This document shows positions 1 to 8,723 of a DNA stretch of 31,461 nucleotides, piece after piece. This stretch comes from CAJKWP01 sp050943075 (GTDB lineage Bacteria; Bacillota; Clostridia; Christensenellales; UBA1242), in contig JBMNOM010000011.1 in assembly GCA_050943075.1 (NCBI GenBank), positions 1-31,461 on the forward strand, given 5' to 3'. Under the pieces are notes generated by a model. That model was given only the letters and a program-made list of their open reading frames with translations, did no database searches and was not told where the DNA came from. How positions within the stretch are numbered: position 1 is the stretch's first letter; each line of letters opens with the position of its first letter. Made by a program: the position numbers and the translations under genes.

Positions 1-748
1 CTGCTCTTTGAGCAAGTTGTGTGTCTGGCATTTCAAGTGAGAAAATTGCACAACGCTTTTTCTCGTTAACTGCGGCGTTAATTACCATGTTCATTGCAAG
101 CGATGTTTTACCAACACCAGGACGCGCTGCAAGCAAGATAAGGTCGGAATTTTGAAGGCCATTTGTTGCACGGTCAAGGTCTTTAAGCCCAGTTGGAATT
201 CCACGAATTGTGCCCCCTTCTTTTGCAATTTTGTCAAATTTTTCAATCACACTTTTAAGTGCTGGCCCAATGTGTTCCAAACTTGAAGTATCTTCATTTT
301 GTGCAATTTCAAAAATAACCTTTTCAGCAAAACCAAGTGCGTCTGTTTTGTCTTCAGCAGCATAAGCGTTTTCAATGATTTGTTGGCCAGAAAGAATGAG
401 TTTTCTCATAACGCTGTCGCGTTTAACAATTTCAAAGTAATGGTTAAAGTTAACAGCAGATGGCACAACGTTTGTGAGTGTTGTTAAATATTCAAGCCCA
501 CCAACTGTTTCAAGCATGTCTGTTTTGTCAAGGTCGTCTGAAACTGTGATGAAGTCAACTGGTTTGTTTGAGTTATAAATTGAACTCATAGATTCAAAAA
601 TGATGCTATGTGCGTCAAGATAAAAGTCATCTTTTTTTAATGTTGCCATAACTTGAACCGGCACGTTTTCGTCAATTAAAAGACATCCCAACAACGCTTG
701 TTCGGCTTCTGTGTTATGTGGCATAATTTTTGCTGTTTTCTTTGTCAT
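1..748 (-). CDS. dnaB: Replicative DNA helicase DnaB, N-terminal part (runs off the window)
   Basis: Hexameric replicative helicase that unwinds DNA at the fork and binds primase. Only about the first 249 codons are in the window; the gene continues past base 1. The translation shows the DnaB N-terminal helical domain (residues about 8-110, with AEQALLGCLL near the start), the linker, and the beginning of the RecA-like ATPase domain with IPTGLKDLDRATNGL, Walker A ARPGVGKTSLAMN and the following FSLEMP. The start ATG at 746-748 has a strong AGGAGA site six bases upstream. It lies 18 bases downstream of a small membrane-protein gene and probably belongs to the same minus-strand operon as helD. 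Identification is secure; the 3' end cannot be judged. Confidence 0.97.
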   Translation of the reverse strand, partial: MTKKTAKIMPHNTEAEQALLGCLLIDENVPVQVMATLKKDDFYLDAHSIIFESMSSIYNSNKPVDFITVSDDLDKTDMLETVGGLEYLTTLTNVVPSAVNFNHYFEIVKRDSVMRKLILSGQQIIENAYAAEDKTDALGFAEKVIFEIAQNEDTSSLEHIGPALKSVIEKFDKIAKEGGTIRGIPTGLKDLDRATNGLQNSDLILLAARPGVGKTSLAMNMVINAAVNEKKRCAIFSLEMPDTQLAQRA

Positions 749-766
749 TTCTTCTCCTATGTTTCA

Positions 767-1006
767 TTAAAAATTAAATGGGTCAACTTTGTCTTTTTTC
801 TTTTGCTCGATTTTGCCTTCAATTGCTGTGAAAACCAAATAATAAACAAACAAGAAAATTCCAGTTATAAGCACTGTTAAAAAAATGCTTAATCCATCTG
901 GAAGTTTAAGTGAGGCAAAAGCAATTGACATAATAAACACAAGCACTAATGTTATTATTGCGCCATATCCAATTAATTTTTTTTTGTTTTTCGGTGTTCT
1001 TTTCAT
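767..1006 (-). CDS. Small two-helix membrane protein, unknown function
   Basis: A 79-residue protein. A basic N-terminus (MKRTPKNKKK) is followed by two hydrophobic stretches (about residues 12-33 and 41-63) and a charged, Lys-rich C-terminal tail, so it is probably a two-pass membrane protein with both ends in the cytoplasm. I chose ATG 1004-1006 because an AAAGAGA sequence lies just upstream; an in-frame extension to 1036 has no ribosome site. It sits 18 bases before dnaB and 58 bases after helD on the same strand, so co-transcription is likely. I do not recognise the family, and nothing in the sequence suggests an enzymatic role. Confidence 0.75.
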   Translation of the reverse strand: MKRTPKNKKKLIGYGAIITLVLVFIMSIAFASLKLPDGLSIFLTVLITGIFLFVYYLVFTAIEGKIEQKKKDKVDPFNF

Positions 1007-1064
1007 AATTTTCTCTTTGTATTGTATCATAAACAAAATTCTTTTAAAAGAATTATTGCCTTAG

Positions 1065-3059
1065 TTAATTCAAAATTTTTACAACTGTTAAGTTGTGAAG
1101 TGCACGCGTTGCGCTGACATATAAAATTTTTTTGTCCAATTCTGCGTCAAAAGTTGGCTGGCTTATTGCAATCACATTTTCAAATTCAAGCCCTTTGGAA
1201 TATGCAACTGATGTCACCAAAATTTTCGCGTTTAAAATATTTTCACTTTCATCAGCAGCAAGGCAAATGTCTTCAAAAGCCTCAAGCGCAAAGTAAACTT
1301 CTTTTGCCTGTTTTTCATCTTTGCAAATAATTGCAACTTTGCCTTTGGGCAAAAGTGTGTAAAGCGCGGTGTTTAACAAACTGATAAGTTCTTCTTTTGT
1401 GCAAGTTAATTGTTCAACCTCACTTCCTTCGCGACTGATATATGTTATGTTTTTCAATGACAAAATATCATTTGCATAGTTTGTGATTTGTTTTGTGGAT
1501 CTATATGTTTTGTTAAGCGTAATTAATTGTGTGTTTGGTAAAAGTGAAGTGATGTTTTTTAAATATTCTTCATCCAAACTCTTAAACAAACTTTGGTTAA
1601 TGTCGCCCAAAATTGTTTTTGGACAAGGATAAACTTCGTTAAGCACATAAAGTGCAATTGGTGAAAAATCTTGCATTTCATCAATCACAAGGTGTTTGAT
1701 GTTGGAATCTCTTTCCAAACCAAAAAGAAAATGTTTAATGTAAAGAAGCGGTGCAATGTCATCATACAAAATTTTGTCCAATGCCAAATTTTCAAGCCCA
1801 ACGCTAATTAAAAACTCGCGATAAATTCTAAAAATGTCAACACTTGCAAACATTGAATAAATCACTTTTTTTACACGCAAGTAAACATCTTGTCTAACTG
1901 AAAATGGGACATTAAATTCATCAACAATATAGTCTGCAATCCACGACACTTTTAAACTTGGCCTTTTGCCTGCATATTTTTCAAAATACAAATTTTGAAT
2001 TATATCTTTTCCAAATTCTTGCTTTCCAACTTTTAAGTTTCTTGGTGTGAAAAATTGGTTTGCATACTCTGTCATGAAAAGCTCAAGTTTTTCAAAAAAA
2101 TCAAAACTTTCTTTAATGTTTGCAACCAACATATCTTTTTTGCTTTTCAAAACTCTGTCCACCATTGTTTCTCTTTGTTCAAGTGGCATTGGGGCTGCAA
2201 GCACGTTTTTTGCAAGGCTTAAAAATGTTGTGTCAAGCACGTTTTTTTCCCCAAGTTCTGGCAACACATTGCTGATGTATTTTGAAAAGATTTTGTTTGG
2301 GGAAATAATCATAACTTCGTTTGAAGAAATTAATTCTTTGCTTCTGTAAAGCAAAAAGGCAACGCGGTGAAGCGCAATGGCGGTTTTTCCACTGCCTGCA
2401 ACACCTTGCACAAACAAATTAATATTATCTTTTCCCCTAATGATTTCATTTTGCTCTTTTTGAATTGTGGCAACAATGCTTTTCATTTTCTCGCCTGTGT
2501 TTTGTGCCAAATTCTTTTGCAAAATTTCGTCATAAATCATAACTGAAGTGTCAAAAAAATATTCCAATTTTTGGTCTTCAATTTGAAATTGACGTTTTAA
2601 TGTAATTTCTCCATTAATTTCATCTTCGTCATCGTTTGGGCTGTATTTTGCGCGCCCAAGTTCATAGTCATAAAACACGTTTGCAATGTTTGAGCGCCAG
2701 TCACTAACCAAAACTTGTGATGTTTCTTCTTTTATGAAACTGCCCACACCCAAATAAATTTTTTGTGCTTCACTTTGGTTGTCTGGTTTAAAATCAAACC
2801 TTGCAAAATATGGTTTTCTTTTTTGCAAGTCAAGTTTTTCTTTTGCTTCTTGATAAATGCTTAATTTTTCATCTTCGTTTGCAAGCATGGCTCTTGTGGC
2901 TTCAATTTCCTCGTCATCCATTTCTTTAATTGAATCAGAAATAAAGCCAAGTAAATAATCCACTTGGCCTGCTGCGCTTTTAATTCCTTGTTCCAACATT
3001 TTAAGTTTTTTGTTAATGTTTGAAACAACAAATTCTAAGTAAAGTTTTTCTTCTTCCAT
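1065..3059 (-). CDS. helD: HelD-like UvrD-family helicase (RNA polymerase recycling factor)
   Basis: A 664-residue superfamily 1A ATPase of the HelD type. In Bacillus, HelD binds stalled RNA polymerase and releases it from nucleic acid. Visible parts are an N-terminal coiled-coil arm (residues 1-80), the family hallmark KPYFARFDF (about 82-90) followed by VSDWRSNIANVFYDYE, Walker A GVAGSGKT (219-226), Walker B region VIDEMQDFS (about 458-466), TYRST (about 518-522), SVAYSKGLEFE (about 617) and the arginine motif YVSATRAL (about 647). Length is somewhat below the 774 residues of B. subtilis HelD. I chose ATG 3057-3059 because AGAGGA lies four bases upstream; that site overlaps the stop codon of the preceding lipoprotein gene, which suggests translational coupling. 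A UvrD/Rep repair helicase is less likely given the N-terminal arm. Confidence 0.9.
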   Translation of the reverse strand: MEEEKLYLEFVVSNINKKLKMLEQGIKSAAGQVDYLLGFISDSIKEMDDEEIEATRAMLANEDEKLSIYQEAKEKLDLQKRKPYFARFDFKPDNQSEAQKIYLGVGSFIKEETSQVLVSDWRSNIANVFYDYELGRAKYSPNDDEDEINGEITLKRQFQIEDQKLEYFFDTSVMIYDEILQKNLAQNTGEKMKSIVATIQKEQNEIIRGKDNINLFVQGVAGSGKTAIALHRVAFLLYRSKELISSNEVMIISPNKIFSKYISNVLPELGEKNVLDTTFLSLAKNVLAAPMPLEQRETMVDRVLKSKKDMLVANIKESFDFFEKLELFMTEYANQFFTPRNLKVGKQEFGKDIIQNLYFEKYAGKRPSLKVSWIADYIVDEFNVPFSVRQDVYLRVKKVIYSMFASVDIFRIYREFLISVGLENLALDKILYDDIAPLLYIKHFLFGLERDSNIKHLVIDEMQDFSPIALYVLNEVYPCPKTILGDINQSLFKSLDEEYLKNITSLLPNTQLITLNKTYRSTKQITNYANDILSLKNITYISREGSEVEQLTCTKEELISLLNTALYTLLPKGKVAIICKDEKQAKEVYFALEAFEDICLAADESENILNAKILVTSVAYSKGLEFENVIAISQPTFDAELDKKILYVSATRALHNLTVVKILN

Positions 3060-3066
3060 TTTTCCT

Positions 3067-4260
3067 CTAGTTGCCATATTTTCTAAACGCAACTTCTCTG
3101 GCACTTGCGCTTGCTCTTTCCAAAGTTATTGCGCTTATTTCGTTAATGTAATAAGCAAATTCATAAATATTTTGTTTTGTTATGCTTTCAATTTGTTCTG
3201 CTGTTTGAATTTGTTTATATCTGTATGCACCGCCATCAATGAAAAGTTGATTTGTGTATGGTTTTGTTAAATTGTGCCCAGCAATTTCAGGATTAAACTT
3301 TTCTTGCACAAGCATTTGTTTTCTGCCTTGATAATATGCCTCACCAGAATAACTGAATTGTGAAGCAGAAAGATAAATGTCCCATTTAAAATAGCCATTT
3401 GTTTGGTCTAAGTTAAAAATCATTGACGAAGGTTTGTTGTTCAAAATGTAAGATTTCACAACTGATGAACCATCTGACAAACTTGATGTTATTGTCATTG
3501 TGTAAAGTGTGTTTTTAAGTTCAATTACAATTCTCTTTCTGTAATAATAGTTTGCAGAGTCAATTTTCTTTTCAAGTGTCACATCAACTTTTGTTGCAGT
3601 TTGAGAATGAATTATTGCGCTGTAAACTGCCAAGCCTTGTGGGGTTGAATGGCTTGCTGGAACATAGTCAAGCAAGTTTGATAAATCTGGCATTGTCACA
3701 TCAACACTGTTAAAAGCAACATTAAAAGTGCCCTCTGTTGAGCCTGCGCCAGATGAAATTGAAGTGATTTTAGCTCTTGTTTTAATTGGAATAATTATTC
3801 TTTTTGCCAAGTTGTCAACAACAACGTCACCATTAATCAAATTGTTTTCAACAACGCTTTTGCCATAAGAAACATCAAAGGTGTTTAATTGCCCAGCAAC
3901 TTTTTTAACTGTGTAGTTTGTTAAGTCGTCATATTGAAAATAAACATCTGTTTGAGCGTTTGTGTAAAAAAGCTCAAGCGCACTAACAGAATCTCTAAGC
4001 ATTCCTTCAAGAAAACCAAACGAATCAAGATTATTGTTAAACTCGATGTGCCCATTTAAGTTTTTGTTTTTAATTGCTTGAAAATCTGCGTTTATTGTTT
4101 GTTTTGCTTGTTCAATTTGGCTGTAATAACCCCAAGGAGTTAAATCTGACCCCACGGATTTGAACGCTTTGTAATATTTACTGAAAAACTCGTCGCATCC
4201 TGTTAAAATAAAAGAAAAACAAACAAGCGTAAGCAAAACTTTAAAAATGTTTTTTTTCAT
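3067..4260 (-). CDS. Putative lipoprotein, unknown function
   Basis: A 397-residue exported lipoprotein. Residues 1-22 form a lipoprotein signal peptide with lipobox LTGC (Cys22 lipidated). The mature part begins with an acidic/aromatic stretch and continues as a mixed, apparently beta-rich domain with many short polar strands; no known domain is evident to me. ATG 4258-4260 has TAGGAG eight bases upstream and a good sigma-A promoter (4292-4321). Its stop codon lies between the helD ribosome site and upstream bases, leaving about 7 bases between the two genes, so it is the first gene of the lipoprotein-helD-(small protein)-dnaB operon. It could be a substrate-binding or envelope-assembly lipoprotein, but that is only a guess from localisation. 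Confidence 0.85.
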   Translation of the reverse strand: MKKNIFKVLLTLVCFSFILTGCDEFFSKYYKAFKSVGSDLTPWGYYSQIEQAKQTINADFQAIKNKNLNGHIEFNNNLDSFGFLEGMLRDSVSALELFYTNAQTDVYFQYDDLTNYTVKKVAGQLNTFDVSYGKSVVENNLINGDVVVDNLAKRIIIPIKTRAKITSISSGAGSTEGTFNVAFNSVDVTMPDLSNLLDYVPASHSTPQGLAVYSAIIHSQTATKVDVTLEKKIDSANYYYRKRIVIELKNTLYTMTITSSLSDGSSVVKSYILNNKPSSMIFNLDQTNGYFKWDIYLSASQFSYSGEAYYQGRKQMLVQEKFNPEIAGHNLTKPYTNQLFIDGGAYRYKQIQTAEQIESITKQNIYEFAYYINEISAITLERASASAREVAFRKYGN

Positions 4261-4291
4261 GCAAAAAACTCCTAATGAATTAGTTAAAAAT

Positions 4292-4321
4292 AGTATAACA
4301 CACCAAAATATTTTTTTGCAA
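4292..4321 (-). promoter_or_regulatory. Sigma-A-type promoter for the lipoprotein-helD operon
   Basis: On the minus strand, TTGCAA (4316-4321) is separated by 18 bases from TATACT (4292-4297). The -10 box is preceded by TGT, giving an extended -10. The predicted transcript starts about 25 bases before the lipoprotein ATG and includes its TAGGAG site. Confidence 0.65.
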
Positions 4322-4464
4322 ATAATATCACTTTATAAACAAATTTTATAATAAACTCAATTTAGCCAGTGAAATTAAATTCAAAAGCAAAAAAGTTGTT
4401 TATTATGTGCCTATTATGCTTGCGTTTTGCGCTTAATTTTATTAAAATTGAATTAGGAGAAATT

Positions 4465-5232
4465 ATGGGAACTTTTGTTAATGTTATCACTGAAAGCGAG
4501 AAAGTGTATTTGGGCATAACTGAAAAACCTTTTTCAAAAGTTTTGGACATTGAAAAAAAGATAAACTTGCACAGGTTTATGTTTGAGTCTGCTTATAACG
4601 AACGAATTGTATATTTTGACACCGAAACCAACCTGCTTGAAAAAGCTGGAATTATTTTAAGCAAAACAATCACACCTGAAAAAGCATATTTTAAAATTCA
4701 ACGCAACTCCAAATTGCCAAAAAGTTTTTCAAGAAAAAAAGAAATGGTTTTCATTCACGAAGTTGGTGCAAAAGACAAAGTGATTGATCACGCCTTCTTT
4801 TTAACTGATGGAATTAAATCACTTTTCACAATTCAATTCACCATCGACTTTGAAAACGTTTTGAAAAATGTTAACCCAACATTAATCATTGAAAACAAAA
4901 ACACCATATACAAAGTTTTAAGTGGCGGCGGGTTTAAGGCAAAACTTGTGTTTCAATCAAGCGAAGTTAAAAACCTTAGAACAAAAAGAAACGAGCCTTT
5001 AAAACTTTTAACAGTTGAGCTTGACTCACCTGCAACACAAATCAACGCGTTTAATTTCTTCACAAGGCAAATTGACAAATGGTGTAAAGAACTCATTCCT
5101 TTTGAAGACAATTTGTTTGATTATGCTCAGCGCATAACACGCCCTCTTCCAAAAAAAGAAAAACCAACCAAAGAGGAAAAACAAGCGCTTTTGAAGAAAA
5201 AGAAAAAGATTGATGACCAAATCATTGGCTAA
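4465..5232 (+). CDS. Unknown protein, possibly a divergent CYTH (triphosphate tunnel) domain
   Basis: A 255-residue soluble protein. ATG 4465-4467 is preceded by AGGAGA at a good distance; an upstream in-frame extension lacks a ribosome site. Residues about 47-75 (YFDT..NLLEKAGIILSKTI....AYFKIQR) resemble the central CYTH signature, in which a YFDT strand is followed by L..AG..L and a basic strand. The classic N-terminal ExExK metal-binding motif is not clearly present (only TESEK near residue 9). The C-terminus is Lys-rich (last 25 residues), a possible nucleic-acid or polyphosphate contact. It stands alone on the plus strand, divergent from the lipoprotein operon. CYTH membership is an inference from one motif; the function is unknown. 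Confidence 0.6.
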   Translation: MGTFVNVITESEKVYLGITEKPFSKVLDIEKKINLHRFMFESAYNERIVYFDTETNLLEKAGIILSKTITPEKAYFKIQRNSKLPKSFSRKKEMVFIHEVGAKDKVIDHAFFLTDGIKSLFTIQFTIDFENVLKNVNPTLIIENKNTIYKVLSGGGFKAKLVFQSSEVKNLRTKRNEPLKLLTVELDSPATQINAFNFFTRQIDKWCKELIPFEDNLFDYAQRITRPLPKKEKPTKEEKQALLKKKKKIDDQIIG

Positions 5233-5255
5233 TTTAAAATGTTTTAAACCAATGC

Positions 5256-5284
5256 TTGCATTTTTAAAAACAACGCATTATAAT
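5256..5284 (+). promoter_or_regulatory. Strong sigma-A promoter for the DUF2188 membrane protein
   Basis: TTGCAT (5256-5261), a 17-base spacer, and a perfect TATAAT (5279-5284) lie 27 bases before the ATG at 5311, with AAGGAG between them. Confidence 0.8.
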
Positions 5285-5310
5285 TAAGTTGTAATACAAA
5301 GGAGAAAATT

Positions 5311-5856
5311 ATGTTTGAATTTATTAAACAATATTGGCAATTTGTTGTTGCCGGAATAATCTTGTTGGCGTTAATAATCTACTGGGTTGTTGAGGCAATT
5401 CTTGCGAAGAAGAAAAAACAAAGAGAACTTGATGAACTTGAAAAATCACTTGAAGAAGCGGAAAAAAGCCAAACTGAACCTGCAGAAGTGAAAGAAGAAG
5501 AGAAAGAAGAAGTTAAAGCAGAAGAAACTGCTCAGGAAAAACCAGTTGAAGCAAAACCAGCAAAGAAAAGAAAGCAAAAAGAAGCTGAACAAGTTGAAGA
5601 AGTGAAAGAAGAGCCAGCTGAAGAAGTTGTTGAAGAACAACCTGAAGAAGAAAAAGAAGAAAGAGAACTTGGGCACTACACAATTTCTTACGACAAAGAA
5701 AAGAAAGACTGGGTGATTAAAAGACGTGGAAGCCAAAGAGCAACCAAACGCACAAAAACCAAAAAAGAAGCTTTGGAAATTGTGAAGAAATTAACAGAAA
5801 CCCAAGAAGTTGGATTTGTTGTTAAAAAGAAAAACGGAAAATTCCAAAAGAAATAA
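5311..5856 (+). CDS. Membrane-anchored protein with acidic linker and C-terminal DUF2188-like domain
   Basis: A 181-residue protein in three parts. Residues about 8-30 form a single membrane helix. Residues about 33-125 form a very Glu/Lys-rich, low-complexity linker (repeats such as EEVKEE, EKEEVKAEE). Residues about 126-181 look like a DUF2188 module: GHYTISYDKEKKDWVIKR, RATKRTKTKKEAL and a final KKNGKF. DUF2188 domains are small folds of unknown function, usually with a DGxWxVKxEG...TKxEA pattern. ATG 5311 has AAAGGAGA upstream and its own strong promoter; a terminator follows at 5871-5899, so it is monocistronic. The topology suggests a cytoplasmic domain tethered to the membrane by a long charged spacer. 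Confidence 0.85.
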   Translation: MFEFIKQYWQFVVAGIILLALIIYWVVEAILAKKKKQRELDELEKSLEEAEKSQTEPAEVKEEEKEEVKAEETAQEKPVEAKPAKKRKQKEAEQVEEVKEEPAEEVVEEQPEEEKEERELGHYTISYDKEKKDWVIKRRGSQRATKRTKTKKEALEIVKKLTETQEVGFVVKKKNGKFQKK

Positions 5857-5870
5857 TTTTGTTAAAACAA

Positions 5871-5899
5871 AACACACAAATTAATTTTGTGTGTTTTTT
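5871..5899 (+). terminator. Intrinsic terminator after the DUF2188 gene
   Basis: A 10-bp stem AACACACAAA/TTTGTGTGTT with a 5-base loop is followed by a T run (5894-5899), 14 bases after the stop codon. Confidence 0.85.
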
Positions 5900-6195
5900 A
5901 TTGTTTGGATTTGCAACATAACAAAAGCCATTTTTTAAATTTTTGTGGGACAATTTATGTAGTAAATTTATTTTAAAATTATTTTATTATTTACAATTAA
6001 TAAAATTAAATTATTATGAAAAATAATAAAAAGAAAAATTAAAAGTTAAATTAATATTAATTAAATAAAAATGCCTGAAAAACATATTTTTTGCGTTTTT
6101 CAAGCATTTTTTGTTTTTTATTATTTTAAATTAAATTAATTATTTTTTTATTTTCAATTTTAATTAATTAAATTATAATATCTAATTAATTTTTA
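5900..6195. other. Very AT-rich convergent intergenic region
   Basis: This lies between the convergent DUF2188 gene and spoIIE. Apart from the two terminators (5871-5899 and 6067-6112) it is almost purely A/T with TTAATTAA-like words and no open reading frame with a ribosome site. I see no gene or RNA in it. Confidence 0.7.
6067..6112 (-). terminator. Hairpin terminator, probably for spoIIE
   Basis: The 17-base arms 6067-6083 and 6095-6111 are complementary apart from one position, which is a mismatch on the plus strand and a T:G wobble on the minus strand. It is followed by T-rich sequence in both directions, so it may act on both strands; it lies about 85 bases beyond the spoIIE stop. Confidence 0.7.
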
Positions 6196-8505
6196 TTAAA
6201 TTGCCTCATAAATTCTTGCAATTAAAACTGTCATATCATCTTTGGCGCGGTTGCCATTATTTTCAAGTGCGCGTGATAAAATGTGCTCTGAAATTTCTTG
6301 TGGGTTAACGCTCGTGATGCTTTTTAAATAGTTTTCAAAATCGTCTTCGCTTTCAAAACTGTCTGTCACCCCATCTGTGCAAAGCACAACAACATCACCT
6401 GCACTTAAAACAATTTTTTCCACCACAGGTTTAATTTCCCTAACAATTCCAATTGGCAAACTTTCGCATTTGATTTTTGAAATGCCGTCTGTGTGTTTCA
6501 CAAAACCCGTTGTTGCACCAAGTTTAATAAAATCTGAAATTCCATTTTTTAAGTCAAGCACGCAAATGTCAAGCGAGCTGAAAGAGTCTTCATCATTGCC
6601 AAGCCCAAGCAAGTTGTTCACACTTGACAAAATAATTTGATTGTCAAATCCTGCTTTATAAAAGTTTTCCAAAAGCCCAACTGCAAGACTGCTGTCGTTT
6701 TCTGCTTTCTTGCCATTACCCATTCCATCGCAAAGCGCCATCATAAATTTGTCGTTATCAATTCTGGTTAAGGAATAGCTGTCGCCGCTCACTTCATTTG
6801 TGTCTTTTGCAACGCCAGCTGTTCCAAAAATCACATTATATTTTGGCGAGTTTTTAAGTTCAATTTCACTCCATCCTCCGCGACTTGAAGGGTTAATTTC
6901 TGCCACCACCATTGGATAGCCAACAATTTTTGAAACAATTGTTGGAATTTTTGGACGCATGGAGTCTTCTTGCTTAACCACCAAAGACACATTTAATATG
7001 CTTGGGTTTTGGTTGTATATAATTGCTTCCGAACAAATTATGTTGTTGTATGTTAATTCTGAAATAATTCTGTCTTCTTTTGCGTTGTCAAAAAGCACAT
7101 TTTTTCCAACTTCATCAGCAAGAGAACGCATAATTTTTGCAACACCATTTAATTGTTCCGCAATTAAAACTTTGCTTGCGTCAATGTTGTTTATAAAACT
7201 TGCATATTGCTTGTATTGATCAACTGTGTTGTTAATAATTGAAACCAAAGCATTAATGTTTGAATATTGTGTTGTCATAAAAGGCGGAATGTCCAAAAGA
7301 GTTATGTTTTTTCGCTCGAGTGCAATTGTGATTAATTCCAGCAAAATTGTGTCAAGTTCTTTGTCGTATGTTCTCAAAGCGTGTTTACCCTGTTTTCCAT
7401 AAACTGAAAATTTCTCTTTCACTTCGTCTTTTAAAAGCATTTTTGCTTCGTTGATTGAAAGCCCGCCTTTAATCATGCTTCTGAAAACCTTATCCATTTC
7501 TGCAAACACTTCACTTAAATTGTTAAAACGTTTGGAAAGAGCGTCGCGGTTTCTGTTAACAATATTTCTCATTGCAAGGTTTTGTGATGCTGATGAATAT
7601 GTTGCGGATAAATTATTAAGCACTTTTGGTGGCACAATTAAAAATGCCACCGCTCCAGAGATGCAAGAAATGAAGCTTAAAATTTTATAGGAATAATATA
7701 ATTCAAAATACCACCCCACCACAGCTTCAATGACAACAAGTGCAAAAACAAAAATCAAGCGGTTTTTAAACCTGAACGCATTAACAAAAAGCGCCCACAA
7801 AACAAGCGGTGCCACCATAAATGCGTTTGAGGTGTTAATAAGCGTGCCAACAGCATAAACAGAAGAATATATAAGTGAAAATTTAATGTCAAAGCAATAT
7901 GCAGTTAACAAAATTGCGAATGCACCAACAAACTTAACTGTTTCAAACCCAAAAAAGTTAATTGCGGAAAGTCCGTTTGAAATTGCCATAACAAACAAGC
8001 AGCCAGTGATTACTTCCCACACTTTTAATCTGCTTGTAATTCCCCTTATGAAAACTGCTGTGAAAAACACAGTTAAAGCATACAAAAACAAAAGCGCAAG
8101 CACAGTGTTTGCAACAATTAACGCAATGTGAGTGCCGCCTGTCACATCAATCCAAATTTGCACAATTTGGGCAATAAGTGCGTAAAGCACAAGCAAATAT
8201 GGCTTCATTGGTTTTTTAAATTTGAAGTGAATCATGTATGTAAACAAAATAACCAAAGATGTAAAACACGAAATTATTGCCGTGTTAACACTGAAATTTG
8301 AAAGCAAACTTGCCACAATGTAAAGTGGCGCCAAAACATAAACTTTTTGGTTGCACCAAACAAGTGCATAAAAAGCGCCAATTGCAAATGGAAAAATTGA
8401 GTTGTTAATTCCAGACTGCATAAGCACATAAAACATGACAAAAAACAGCGCATATTTTATGATTAGTTTAAATTTTGCAAAGTAATTATATTTTTTTAAT
8501 TCCAT
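6196..8505 (-). CDS. spoIIE: Stage II sporulation protein E (membrane PP2C-type phosphatase)
   Basis: In Bacillus, SpoIIE dephosphorylates the anti-anti-sigma factor SpoIIAA and so activates sigma-F in the forespore; it also localises to the asymmetric septum with FtsZ. The 769 residues are close to the usual 800 or so. Residues 1-293 are strongly hydrophobic with about ten membrane helices, residues 300-550 form a helical regulatory region, and residues about 555-769 form the PPM/PP2C phosphatase. Metal-binding and catalytic motifs are present: SGDSYS (573-578), CDGMGNG (592-598), LGATTGF (662-668), TDGVTD (710-715) and KDDMTV (755-760). The ATG has AAGGAAGGG directly upstream. It is transcribed alone and is followed by the 6067-6112 hairpin. 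It is strong evidence that the organism belongs to a spore-forming lineage. Confidence 0.95.
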   Translation of the reverse strand: MELKKYNYFAKFKLIIKYALFFVMFYVLMQSGINNSIFPFAIGAFYALVWCNQKVYVLAPLYIVASLLSNFSVNTAIISCFTSLVILFTYMIHFKFKKPMKPYLLVLYALIAQIVQIWIDVTGGTHIALIVANTVLALLFLYALTVFFTAVFIRGITSRLKVWEVITGCLFVMAISNGLSAINFFGFETVKFVGAFAILLTAYCFDIKFSLIYSSVYAVGTLINTSNAFMVAPLVLWALFVNAFRFKNRLIFVFALVVIEAVVGWYFELYYSYKILSFISCISGAVAFLIVPPKVLNNLSATYSSASQNLAMRNIVNRNRDALSKRFNNLSEVFAEMDKVFRSMIKGGLSINEAKMLLKDEVKEKFSVYGKQGKHALRTYDKELDTILLELITIALERKNITLLDIPPFMTTQYSNINALVSIINNTVDQYKQYASFINNIDASKVLIAEQLNGVAKIMRSLADEVGKNVLFDNAKEDRIISELTYNNIICSEAIIYNQNPSILNVSLVVKQEDSMRPKIPTIVSKIVGYPMVVAEINPSSRGGWSEIELKNSPKYNVIFGTAGVAKDTNEVSGDSYSLTRIDNDKFMMALCDGMGNGKKAENDSSLAVGLLENFYKAGFDNQIILSSVNNLLGLGNDEDSFSSLDICVLDLKNGISDFIKLGATTGFVKHTDGISKIKCESLPIGIVREIKPVVEKIVLSAGDVVVLCTDGVTDSFESEDDFENYLKSITSVNPQEISEHILSRALENNGNRAKDDMTVLIARIYEAI

Positions 8506-8663
8506 AACCCTTCCTTTTGATAGTAATTCAATTATAAAACAAGGTTGATATTATGAAATTATATAAAAAAACACAAAAACAAAAAATTATGTCGTTTTTG
8601 CTTGAAAGGTTAAACTTAAATGGCTTTTATTAAAAACAAAAATTTATAAAGCATTTCTTACAA

Positions 8664-8706
8664 TAAAAAAACAACCTATATGAATTTAATGTTCTTATAG
8701 GTTGTT
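8664..8706 (-). terminator. Intrinsic terminator after the fakA-like gene
   Basis: A perfect 11-bp stem (8670-8680 with 8696-8706, core AACAACCTATA) is followed on the minus strand by a run of seven T. It ends the Asp23-fakA transcript. Confidence 0.9.
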
Positions 8707-8723
8707 TATATATTAATAAATAA

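Noticed and set aside
4369..4464. Upstream extension of the CYTH-like gene
   Set aside because: The 32 extra codons lack a ribosome site, whereas ATG 4465 has a good AGGAGA.
5446..5736. A Phe-rich minus-strand frame of 96 codons
   Set aside because: It mirrors the Glu/Lys-rich linker of the DUF2188 protein and has no initiation signals.
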